Made by a program: the position numbers and the translations under genes. From Diphasiastrum complanatum (taxonomy: Eukaryota; Streptophyta; Lycopodiopsida; Lycopodiales; Lycopodiaceae): 64,000 nucleotides of DNA. How positions within the stretch are numbered: the first letter of the stretch is position 1; each line of letters opens with the position of its first letter. The stretch covers positions 61,362,957 to 61,426,956 of the forward strand of contig CM055096.1 of the NCBI GenBank assembly GCA_029204225.1, written 5' to 3'. The notes below the pieces were generated by a model that made no database searches, was not told the origin of the DNA, and saw only the letters and a list, made by a program, of their open reading frames with translations. Shown piece by piece: positions 28,941 through 41,821 of this stretch.

Positions 28941-31546
28941 GCTGTGCCATTGTGAAAAAAAACTTAATGCCAAACATTGATAATTTGTCAAAGGACTCTT
29001 GTATCAATTTCAACTTTCTTTTCTCTCTCACATTGGTACAATTTTGGAGTTCAAAGAATCTCAGTCTAAGCCAATAGTATCTTGAAGCATGGTCAAGCAT
29101 ATAGATATGAGCGTAGTTATATGGATGTGATTTGTTTCTCTGCATAATCGTAACACAATTTGAGTATAGTAGTTAGTGATGGCTATCCAAGAGATTCTAA
29201 TTTATCGAAACGTAGAGAGACCTTATGTTTGGGTGCTGATGAGATCAAAGTAATGCTTGTTGGGCTTGTCTAACTAATAAGTTCTTGTCCTAACAAGAAT
29301 AAATTGATTGGATTTGTGTAGGAATGAAATGTCCAAACATGCATATGAAAATTTTCAAAGGATGTGCAACAAAAGATTAAACAAGTGTTAAGGCATAAGC
29401 ACTCCAAACTTGCATTAAAAAAAAGCCAAACATATATCTCTTTTCAAAGCTACTAATCTATAATTGATGATGTACTATTTCAGGTTGAAGCAATTTTCTC
29501 ATGCTCAAAATAAGAGCATAGTAATCATCAATCACAGACATTGATGTAATCAAATTCTTTTAGTCTCACAATTGCACGATGGATTACATTTTTTGGTACA
29601 TTGTAAGCTAATGTGATTTGTAACTTTTTAATTCAAAATCACATATTCTTCTCTTTTCAAAAAAGAAGAAAACCAATCATTCATGAACATTGCCTCTATA
29701 GGTTTTGTAAGAGTCAAAAACCTACATTCAGAAGTATCTTATAGGTTATGAGCCTAAGAGATCGCCAAATGTAAATCCTTAAGATCTTGTTGCAAATGCT
29801 AAAAGGTGTGTTGTGGAGCCAAACCACCCAACCAAGTAAAAACTAAAGATCAAATCTCAGTCATCTTCACTCAAAGCCATGAAGACTAAATACAAGAGAG
29901 GAAAGGCTTCTAGCAACTGAATACTGGAATATGGAAGTGGAGTAGGGCAAGTTTTTGTGGGTATATGTAGACTCCTGGAGCCAAGGAATATTTCTTTTAG
30001 AATTCTTATCCTTTACTAAAATCATATTCAATTGCTATCAATATCCTCTGCATGCATAGAGACATCAATCGCCTTGCACTTGAAGACTTCTATCCACCCA
30101 ATGTAAATGAATAAGAGCCAATTGGATCTATTGTAGGTGTGTTAGATGTAATACACATTTTTTTTTTAAAATTTCAATATAAAAGTAGAACTATAAAAAA
30201 TCTTGTTAATTGTGATTTTTTTTTTAAATGAGTATATGTACATTCTCAATTTAAAAAGGACTTTTGGGCAAATCTAGTTCATTCCACTACCTAGCTTCAA
30301 AAGTGATGAATGGATTTTGGCGATATTTTGTTGTCAACTTCTGGTTGAGTACCAAACACTCGTTAGTCGTATGATTTTGAAAACAGATAGGACATTGCAC
30401 ATTATTTTGCCATGTTGAGCTAGTTTTGGTTCTCTTACTTCACAATTCGACATTGCTTTTAGCTTTTAATCAAACTGTGTAAATGATTATTCCACTTGCT
30501 ACTAATGTTGTTTGTGTGACTTTTCAATTTGCTCCATTAGCAATTGAGTAGATGAATTCAAAGTAGTTGATGTTGATTTAATTGATGAGGTAGAAGCTTG
30601 GGTGGATATTTATGATGTTGATCCATGGTTAGATTCATTATTCAATCATTTATCCTCTTCTTTTGGAGCATCTTCCACAATTTTGTGCAATGTAGTGTAT
30701 TGTTTTCTTCTTTTAAGTTCTCACATGTTGGTTTTAGACAAATTGGCTAGAAATTACACGATCACTACATAATCAAAAGTAATATTGGATTACAATTAGA
30801 TCTGAGGTGTTTGATATTGACTATTCTTTGCCTCTCTCAACTCTCAGTCAAATATAAAGTGGGAGATACCATTTTTTAGTAACCTTATCATAACCTGACT
30901 TTTAGGCCTCTAGTTTTTTTTAATAACATTATTATGGCCCCAAGTCCTTGTGTTTATAAGCAATTAAATAAAACAACCATGTGTTCATTGGATTGAACTT
31001 ACACATGCAGGGTGTAATAACTGTTTAAAAACATGAGTACAAGAGCTTGAAGCTGCCACAAATCAGTAGGTGCAAAATGGCTTCAACTGAGTTTGTTGAT
31101 GGTTGAAAAACCGAATAATTAGAAGCAGTTTTCTGATGAAGATTCTAGGATAATATCTTACAAAATATCTACAACTACCTTTTGTTGCAGTTATTACAAC
31201 CGCCTCATTACATTTAATGCATGTACAAAGTGCGTGGACTATCAACGCGAAGTCGTTGGGTCGGATTTTAGACCGACAATATCAAAATTTTATAAAGACT
31301 CGAAAAATATACACTGACTTGAAAAATTACGATGACTCGAAAATTACGAATTTTTCAAGTCGATCCCATATCGAAATTTTTTTATTTTTGGATCTCAAAA
31401 AATCTCATATTTTTCGAGTTGACAGTTTTTGCTATAATAATTTTTCGAGCCTTCTTTCTTTTTTGTGGTTTTTTCAAAGATAGTTATAAATAAGGGTTTT
31501 TCAAGATGCTCATTACCTAATGGAATTGGGCTTGAGCATGAATTCC

Positions 31547-31550
<4 letters not shown>
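28941..31550. other. AT-rich intergenic region, no gene called
   Basis: Several short minus-strand stretches around 28.9-29.7 kb have a copia-integrase flavour, but no diagnostic motif could be placed. Poly-T/poly-A patches occur near 30160-30230. An LTR-like fragment is listed separately at 30850-31030. Confidence 0.4.
30850..31030 (-). repeat. LTR fragment related to the LTR at 35.3-35.73 kb
   Basis: The stretch agtccttgtgtttataagcaa...ataaaacaaccatgtgttcattggattgaacttacacatgcagggtg parallels 35600-35672. There the matching part reads agtccttttattaac...caaataactatgtgatcatcgggttagacttacacacgcaaggtg. Orientation is the same. It is an old LTR piece of the same family. Confidence 0.5.

Positions 31551-31625
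<75 letters not shown>
31551..31625 (+). repeat. (AG)n microsatellite, 75 bp
   Basis: Uninterrupted AG dinucleotides. Confidence 0.98.
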
Positions 31626-31627
<2 letters not shown>

Positions 31628-33610
31628 TTCTTGAATCAATTTCTAATTACGATATTTTGACCTTGGAGGTGTGATTGCAATTAAGCATTTTATTGTTTGT
31701 AGCTTTTTCCCAAATAACAACATATTATGCCAAAAAAAGATCAAGTGGAAGGAAGCAAAACCAAGCGAAGATTGCAATTTCATATCGATAATTGGACAAT
31801 AGTTGGCTTGCAATTTGAACTCAATTATCTCAATTTCATAACAACTATGATTTCTTTTTAGGTTCCACAATAAGTAGTTAGCACTAGGTGAAGAACATAC
31901 GAGCAAAGGATGTTGTGCCTATTACTAGATTTGTCCCTTAGCTAATATCAAGGTTGATAAAATGGTGCACAAAGAGAACCAATAGGGGACAAGTGATAGT
32001 GATGCCATAGAACTATCCCATAAGTGGTTTAGAGGATTTTATTACCAAGTTCAAGGGGTACTTGGGCACATTTCGAACCTCTAGACCTTGCACATCGCCC
32101 AATTAGTACTATGGACTAAGCGATATACATATATCCCATGTTTGGGTGATGAAGAGTTTTATTTTCGATAACATTCTAGGTGCTTCTACACTTGGTATCA
32201 AGGCTTTGGGAAGATCTAGCATGATGTAGAGGTTTCTAGATATATGTTCAAAGCTAGTTGTTGTGTGTGAGGATCTTGAAAATTAGATTATGAAAGGTGT
32301 GGTCTATGACAAGGTGGAGATCGTGAAGACAACAAGACGACGTCCAAGCAGATGCTTTATGAGTATAAGGGTTGTTACATGATAGGATTAGGTGTTGTAG
32401 CATACCTCCATGAATTAGATCTTGGTAAGCTTACTTTAATCTGTTTAGAGTGGCAGTTCTAAGTTGTAAAATATCTTTGAAATTTTGGTAGTGTTCACTC
32501 ATATGAGTTCATATCCACCTTCAAGCGCTTCTTGCTTGCCAAGTGTTCCTCTCCTTATGATCCCATGGATACTTGGGATGACTTTGGTGTTGAACTTATA
32601 GGACGAATCTACTTAAGGATTCAAAACTACATGTTTTCAGCAATGAAGAGAGATAAAATAGAAACGCTTGCAAACTTTTCCAAAGCAAGTGATATGACAT
32701 GCACATATTGATGAACACAATTGAAGACTTGACAATGGTTTATGCTATTTAGTCATTGGGGCATAAGAATTACAAATGGTAGATGATTTTATCATTGGAT
32801 TAACCAAGTCACTTAATTATGAACAATATCAAGCAAGAAACCAACTAAACATCATAAATAATCTCCTACTGAGATGGTTATACAATTAACAACATACTAG
32901 AATACATGCCCTCCTACAAGTAATTGTTGTATGAGTCTCCTATGAGGATGCTTATGCCACATGATGAATGAAGTGTTAATTGAATAAATGTGACTAACGT
33001 GTGCTATTCCATTTTGTAGGCCCTTAAGACAGCTCTCTAAGAAGCTACCAATAAAAGGATATTGGGTCACAAAGGGGTCTACTCCTTACCACGTGGTCGT
33101 TGACCCAGTATTATGAAGTCTATTCATAATCCTATAACTCTCACCTACCAACAAGAACACCGCCTCTATTTGGTAATCAATGAAAGAGCATCACTTAAAT
33201 GTTAATGTAAATGTTGAAAAATTAAAGAGTTGCATATAAATGGTGAATTTTATAGCTAATATAGATGTTGCAAAATATAGATAGAAAAAAATTGCACGTG
33301 TTGCAAAATGTTATTGTAGAATGAAATTTATATAGCATATTGCAAAAATTACATATGCTAAAGGACTAATGAAAAAGTATAAATGCCAAAGTATAAGCCA
33401 GAACATGTGACGAAAGATGTACATTTGAATATAGCTATTGAAACATTTGCCAAATCGTGTAGACGGACCAACAATGCCAAATGAAAGCATCACGATAACT
33501 ATCATAGGCAATGGGTTTGGTACAATGATGTTTAACACTAGAGTCGTCACAAAATGCGCACAAAAGTGTGCATTTCAAGCACTTATTCAAAAAGTCATAT
33601 GTCATAAACT
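31626..33610. other. intergenic, possible gutted LTR element
   Basis: TGGTATCAAGGC at 32193-32204 resembles a degenerate tRNA-Met primer site. The preceding 250 bp contain atacatatatccc and could be an LTR end. A short protein-like stretch at about 32500-32640 (STFKRFLLAKCSSPYDPMDT) matches nothing I recognise. No other gene is seen. Confidence 0.3.
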
Positions 33611-34035
33611 CGTGCATCCAAAGTTACCCATTTAAGTGATGATAAAAATTACCAAAACTGGAAGTATCATATTTGAGTTTATAACACCATGATTTTAACA
33701 ATATTTTTTTGGGTTGTCTACTTTAAAAAGTATTATATGACCATAGAAATATATCTCTCAATTTTTTTTCAATTTGAATTTATGTAGAGATAGATATGTG
33801 CATCTAAAGTTACCCATGTCAAGTGCTGAAAAGTGTTGAAAATTATTGAAAGGTGCTAAAAGATTGTAGCTCTTTTGTAGGTGCTTTTAACAATTCTTTC
33901 TTTGGCTATCTACTTTCAAAATACTTTATGACCATAGAAACATGTCTATGATTTTTCTAAAAAAAATTGGAGTCTTATAGAGATATATGCGCGCACCTAA
34001 AATTACCCATGTGAAGTGCTGAAAAGTGCTGAAAA
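33611..34035 (+). repeat. tandem repeat, unit about 195 bp
   Basis: Unit A (about 33693-33839) and unit B (about 33887-34035) both run tttaacaat...tttgg.t.tctacttt.aaa.ta.t.tatgaccatagaaa to cta aa.ttacccatgt.aagtgctgaaaagtg. A partial third end (tgcatccaaagttaccca) lies at about 33613-33632. Confidence 0.75.
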
Positions 34036-35728
<1,693 letters not shown>

Positions 35729-35809
35729 GTACCCCCCACCAAAATTGGTGGTGGTCCCACAACACCTAGCAAGATTTATTTGGGACTTTGGTTAGCTGCA
35801 CTCCTAACC

Positions 35810-37596
35810 TTTATTAAATGATATTGGACTTTCTCCATGAATGCCATATGCGGCTCGTTGAAATCTCTGTCATGTGAATAAAAAACACTTATTTGGCCCT
35901 GACAACCAATTGGAAGTTGGCCATGTAATAAATTTCTTCTCCCATGAGCCGCCCATCATTATCGCACGGTAGGGCGGATTTGGATCAAAAGATAGCACAG
36001 GCAAACAGTCATCCCATCTCGTAGGAATGAATGCGAGAGTAGCCAAATCCTTAGCAAAAATGGCTGACTGCCTAACCATGGGATCTGGCGAAAAAAGATA
36101 TTTCTGGGCATAAGCTTGAAGCACATAGGCACGTAGTATGAATCACATGTAACTGTCTAGGACTAGCTACATGACTCCTTATTGACTCGAGAGTCTTTTC
36201 AAAAACAGTCCTCCTCCATGAGGGTTGCTCGCCCAATGCTAGTAGCTTATCCAATTCCTTCCCTTGTTCAATATCTGAAGTTTTGAGTTTAACGACCCAA
36301 CTGCCTCTTAATGATTCATGAGGGTGTTGGCGAAGGAAGTTTTGAATTTCTTCCTTGATTGTGACTAGTCATTGAAATATCTTCCTGGCTGATCCACTTC
36401 GTGTTGATGTCCCTGCTTCTGACCCTAGAATCTCTTGAACCTCAACTGCTTGAGATGGATCAAAATCCATTAGACCAATACCCGCGTCATCTTGCCCTTG
36501 ATTTGTATCTGGTTGCAGTGAAAAAGCTGGCATGACTAGTATTTGGATATGTGGAGTCGCTTGAAGAACCACAACAGCTAACTGTTCATATGCTTTGATG
36601 ATCTCCTTGGCCTGGCCAGTATTGTAGAAGCCTTTTCTTTGAAACTGTCGAATCTCGCTCGGAAATCGGGTAGAGTTTGATTGTAGGTCTCAAGTTTTCA
36701 AAGGAGGTAGTTGATCTCGTTTTGAGAGACAAGACACTTTGCTATTGGTGTGTGGAGTAGATTATCCCGCTCTTCCACAATAGTGTCCAACTCCTTCAAA
36801 ATGCGCTCTTTTTCTAGTTTTGCCATATCCAATTGGCTTGCAGCAGTGGAATCTGCTGTCTGGCTTCATGGACGGCTTTGTCGACTTGTGCATGAGCATT
36901 TTTGAGGCTTTTTGAAGTTTAACCACATAGTCTTTTAGTGTGGTCACTGATTTGGCTTCGTGATGTTGGGCGATTTGGAGCTCGTGGTTGACTTTTATCA
37001 GCTTCTAGCTGATCAAGGTGTTTTCTGATCTCAACTCTGATATTCTTTTCTCCAACGCTGCTTTTCCCTCTATCATATTTTAGATCATTTTTCCTAGGGA
37101 GTATGACTATCTAGGACGTCACCAAAATCAAGAGTGACAGCAGGTAGTGTGGTTGTGATAGGAGCAGATCCAGTAGGTGGGGCTCATTTGGCTTGAAGGC
37201 ATGCCTATAGATCTTCTTTTCAAAACAATGCTCATCTGCATATCCTTTTGGTACTTGGGCATCAAAGTTATTTGGTGAGCATACTTCAAACTAGAACATC
37301 AAGGTGTCTAGTGCTTGGAATGATGATGATGGATCTGCTATTGAATCTTTTTGTAGAGCAGCATCCATTTCTCGAGAATTGTCTGTGCCAAAAGCCATAC
37401 TTATAAACTTCATACTGATTTTATTTGAGAATGAAATGACATGAATGCCCATCGCTTTGAGCAAAGGCTCGACAAGAGTTAACCACTCAGCCACTTTGCC
37501 AGTGCTAGGCAAAGCTATGATGTCCGTTGAGGTTGGAACATCACGCAAGACAATGGATTTGGACGAAGCAGAGGTATCTGACTTGGTAGAAGACAT
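35810..37596 (-). pseudogene. accessory ORF downstream of gypsy pol, function unknown
   Basis: Starts ATG at 37596 (MSSTKSDTSASSKS, then AEWLTLVEPLLKAMGIH and DNSREMDAALQKDS). TAG at 37293-37291 falls where Gln fits (LMF-stop-FEV), and coding residues continue beyond it. Further protein-like stretches lie at 36947-36762, 36572-36369 (FDPSQAVEVQEILGSEAG), 36254-36072 (GEQPSWRRTVFEKTLESI) and 36124-35870 (AFIPTRWDDCLPVLSFDP) in changing frames. It lies between the integrase end and the LTR, the place of env-like or extra ORFs in some plant gypsy lineages. No signal peptide, transmembrane segment or known domain is evident. Confidence 0.55.
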
Positions 37597-38439
37597 GGTT
37601 GCAATAGGTGAGACAAGGTAGGATAAGCTAAAAAAGTAACAGAAAGTTAGGGAGCATATCAGAAGGATGTTTAGAAGTTTTGGAAAATTTTGGTCGTGGG
37701 GAAAATTTGCACGAGCTTCGCCAACATTGGTGAGAAATTAATTCAAAATGGGCCCTTTTATAGGCAAATTTGGAGGGTCTATTAGACAAAGTGCTAGTTT
37801 GGTTGATCACTTCTGGACAAAAATTTGCAGGCATGCTCAGTACTATGAAAATAGCTTACAGAATTCTCGACGAAAATTCTTAACCAATAGGGTAGCTCGA
37901 CAAATGTCTTGAAGATCTGGCGAATGTTCAATTCTCACCTAAGGGCATCCTTCGCCTACATACTACATTTAATGACAATTTTCAGGATTTCATCCTTCGT
38001 CCAATCTAATTTTGATGTTCTGGATCCATCTGTCAAGTCGACGAAGGTTCGTAATGGTGCATCATGCTCGGCGAAGCTTCCCAAAGTGACATAGATCTGA
38101 ACTCTTGCCTAGCTACAAAATAGGTACTTTTTGTACAACTAATCTTTGCCCAACTCAGTATAGGTAGATTTGAACTGGATTTATCATCTGACAACTCGAC
38201 GAAGGTTAATGTGACTGTTTGAATCAAGATCTAGCTCTGATAGTGATTTTTAGGTTAATTTTTCTCAAAATTTGATTTTTTCTTCTTCATTTTCTGATCT
38301 GATAACTGTTCTGACTTTTGCTTTTCATTTTTTTTTCAATTTTCAATTTTTTTTGTCTTTTTTCCAAAAAAAGTAAAAACAACTAATCAAAAATAACAAA
38401 ATTGCAAACTCAAATAAAGATAAAAAGATCAGATCTTCA

Positions 38440-40505
38440 ATCAAGCTAGGGAATCAGGCTACCAAAACTTGCATAATCGGTTGCCATTCACTGGGGTATC
38501 AAATCTTCGTCCATCAAGGTGTTTCAGGACCACTGCTCCATAAGATAGAGTCTCTTTAACTTTGTATGGCCCTTCACTTGTGAATTTCATTTTTCTCTTG
38601 ATAAGTCCGTTTTATATATCAAGACAAGATCTCATTCATGCACATCTTTCTTATGTAATCGACCATCGTACCATGCTTTGCGACGAGCTTTTTCCATTGC
38701 TAGTGCATGAACTGCCATCAATATGGTTTCACAAAGTTTGTGTAAAGCCTCACGATGGAGTTGTAAGGCTTTAGCATCATCCAAATGTTCCGTAGCTACT
38801 ATGCATAAAGATGGAACTAAAAATTCAATCAGCATAACTGCATCTTGACCAGTTCAACGCCTTCAAGTTCACACAAGTTCGCATTTTGCCATTTTTCTTT
38901 GGAAAGATGACGATTGGTGAAACCCATTCGGTATGCTCAACATCATAAATGAAATCAACTTCTAGTAATATCTGCAACTCTTCCTTTATAAGATTTGGAT
39001 TGCATCGATAAAATCTTGTCACTTTTGAAACTATATCAGGTACCAATGGGATGGTATGCTCAACCACTGAGATAGGAATTCCCTTTAGATCCTTGTAAGA
39101 CCATACAAAACATTTGATACTTGATCAACAAATTTCTCAACACATTGAACTAGTCTGTTGAAAGAGTTGCGCTCCAACTTGTATGAATTTTTTCATCTTC
39201 CCCTGGTTCAGCTAGATTCATAGGTTGCATCCTAGCTGGTCCATCATGAATTTCTTGCGTTTCTGGCAATTTGTCCTCAAGTTCACAATGAGCTTCTGGC
39301 AGCATAATTATGACACCATCCAGAGTATAGCTTTAAAGTGATCTGACATGTCATGCTGAACTTCATCTGCTTTTTCTTGTTCAAAGGGATTAACCTTTGT
39401 TTTTCAATTAGATTACTTGACTGAAGTCGTCCAAGAAGGTGATGACTTTCTAGAGCTTTGACTTGATGAATCATCTTTAATCTTTCCTTAACCCTTGTCC
39501 ACTAAAAGTGGTACATCAACATGGTCACTAATTTTTGGATCAACCGTGGATACTGTCTCATTTGGTGGGTATTTCCGTTGCAGAACCGTGTTACAATGCT
39601 GCTTAGCTTTCTTTTTGGTCATTGGTCCTATAGACTTGTCTTCTTTCATAATGACTGCTTTGGGTGGTTTCATTGGCTGGTCATCAAGAATATGTCGGAT
39701 TCCAAATCTTGTAGGACCCATATGGCTTAAGATCTGTTCATCTGTAAGTTTTGCATTTTCATCGTAAGATAAAACATGACTAATGGAAATTAGTTCATCT
39801 TTAATTGGATCTGTAATTTGATCGGTCAAAATCCATGCTACATTCATCATATTGACTGGAAATGTGATGGGTGTATCAAGAGTGCAATCAACCATAGGAA
39901 TGTCACTTAATTCTGATTTGTCATCATGTCAACACATGTAGCCCTCTATACAATCAACAGTTGCAAGTGCGTGATTCCAGTTAACATTATAAGTTTGAAA
40001 ATCATAACGGACTCCCAAAGCTTTTTCTGCTCGACCACAAGTATGATCCATTGTTGAAGAATCATCATCTCCCTTTTGAATTTTGGCTTGCTCATCCAAG
40101 TCAATGGATCAACTTTGACTGGTCGTTGGCGATTTTCAAATGTGATTTTGCATGTATCTCAATTATGAATTACTTGTGCAACTTGTAACCAAGAGCATCC
40201 CAATAAAATCCAGTAAACTGATGGTGCTTCTGGTAAGTCCATGACTATAAAAGTCATGACGAACTAGATACCATCAATTTTAATCGGTACATCTTCCACC
40301 ATGCCTTTAGGTCAAACCATAAATTAATTGGCCAACTTAATTGCAAAAGGCAGAAGTTTCATCTTTGTAAGACCCCACTTGGCACACAATTTCATAGAAA
40401 TAAGATTGACTCCTGACCTTCCATCTATCACTATTGCCTCTCGATTAAAATGTTTATGTTGAATCAGCAAGGTGATGTCATATCCACAAGGAAATCAGCT
40501 ACGGC
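38440..40505 (-). pseudogene. gypsy protease - RT start - integrase C-terminus, internally deleted
   Basis: Protease near 40420: IDGRSGVNLISMKLCAKWGL, a retropepsin start where the usual D-G/S-G is D-G-R, followed by PFAIKLANQFMV and SVYWILLGCSWLQVAQVIHN. RT start at 39067-38825: VEHTIPLVPD, EWVSPIVIFPKKNGKMRTC. It then jumps to the integrase tail: LIEFLVPSLCIVATEHLDDA, MEKARRKAWYDGRLHKKDVH, and the terminal module FTSEGPYKVKETLSYGAV / HLDGRRFDTPVNGNRL near 38560-38450. Stops and frame changes occur throughout. Confidence 0.75.
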
Positions 40506-40519
40506 TTGCACCTTAGGTT

Positions 40520-41050
40520 GTTTATGCCAACATTAATCAGTGATCGAGGTGATAATTGTACATAAGCATGAAAGGGCTAAATCCGGTCGTTGAGTGTTTT
40601 GCACTATTATATGCAACTTCCTCTAGTGGAAGGTAATTCCACTCATACTTGAAGTTGTTTCCAACTTTTCAAACACCGCTTGCCAAAAATTCCCAGTGAA
40701 TTTTGGGTCACAGTCACTGACAATATCGCAAGGCAACACGTATAGTCAAAAAAGCTTCTCAACAAAAAGTTGAGCTAGTTTTGAAGCTTTAACATAGTTT
40801 TAATTGGAATAAATTTAGCAAACTTTGTAAGTCTGTCAACAATGACCCAAACGGAATCATGGCCCTTCCCTGTACATGGAAGCCCGACCACAAAATCCAT
40901 AGAAATACTTTCCCACTTTCCAGTAGGAATATCCAATGGATGTAATAGGCCACTAGCTTTTATCCTTTCAGCTTTGTTTAATTGACACTTAGTACATTTT
41001 AAGTACATAAGCATATACTTGAATTTTCATCTTAGGCCACCAAAAGTGCT
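40520..41050 (-). pseudogene. Ty3/gypsy integrase fragment of the young element's family
   Basis: Minus strand reads [59 protein letters not shown], then CDIVSDCDPKFTGNFWQAVF and YNSAKHSTTGFSPFMLMY. This is very close to the integrase of the intact gypsy at 24.4-25.0 kb. SDRD is changed to SDCD and frames shift after 40775. It is a separate insertion from the element that follows on the same strand. Confidence 0.8.
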
Positions 41051-41129
41051 GCCTAACTAAGTCTACAAGTAGTTAGTTCATAGCTTAATGTTTGGAATAA
41101 ATATTTTGCCGTGAATATATTTTTGAAAG

Positions 41130-41467
41130 TGAGAAATTCTCCACCGTCACTATGTTTATGGATGGAAAAACCTTAGTTTGGTGGGAGGATTTAGTAGCCA
41201 AAGAAAAACAACCCTTAACATGGGAGGCATTTTGCCAAGTATTCTAGGAATACTTTATTCTCTTGTTAGATGATTATGGACATTTTCAAAAGCTTTCAGA
41301 ATTAACCATGACTAAAGGCCAATTCAAGATTTCCATGAGTATCTTACTCCTCTTTATAGTGAAATACCTCCAAAGATACAGATGCTCATGTTTATTGATG
41401 GCTTACCTAAAGACTATCAAATGGATGTTAGAAGGAACCATACTAACACCCTAGAAGATGTTGTTAG
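41130..41467 (+). pseudogene. Ty3/gypsy gag fragment, split by a copia insertion
   Basis: Plus strand shows TVTMFMDGKTLVWWEDL then WEAFCQVF, and after a frame change QDFHEYLTPLYSEIPPKIQM, FIDGLPKDYQM and NTLEDVVR. This matches Retrotrans_gag. The frame continues across the minus-strand copia element at 45965 (AAFKRSNR). This defines the insertion point inside the codons for VVR|AA. Confidence 0.6.
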
Positions 41468-41741
41468 ACTTACAATTTGCTTTGAACAGGAACACAGATC
41501 ATGCTACACAGTAACACAGACAAAAAACACTCTCCACAGCAATCTCACATAGCAACTGTATTTCTCAAAATGAAATTACACTGTACATATAGTTGTTCAC
41601 TCAGGCGACCCATGCATGACCCATGTTGCCGTTGGCAGGATGTGTGTCCTGTCGACTTGCCTCGTGGCGAGGCCAACTGATCCTTATCGACTGATAGGAC
41701 CCACAATACAGTAGCACAATGATTCTACTTTAATTCTAACT
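41468..41741 (-). repeat. 3' LTR of minus-strand copia element
   Basis: Plus-strand text acttacaatttgctttgaac to ctactttaattctaact. It matches 45687-45959 with scattered differences. Confidence 0.85.
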
Positions 41742-41821
41742 CTCTCCTTAAAGTAGAGTCTACTTTTTTTATACAGTCATATACATAGCTAAAGTCAACA
41801 AACTTTAAGTACAGAAAGCTT

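Noticed and set aside
28891-29700. Minus-strand copia integrase remnant
   Set aside because: A few suggestive words but no diagnostic motif, and it overlaps the duplicated SPRING exon on the other strand.
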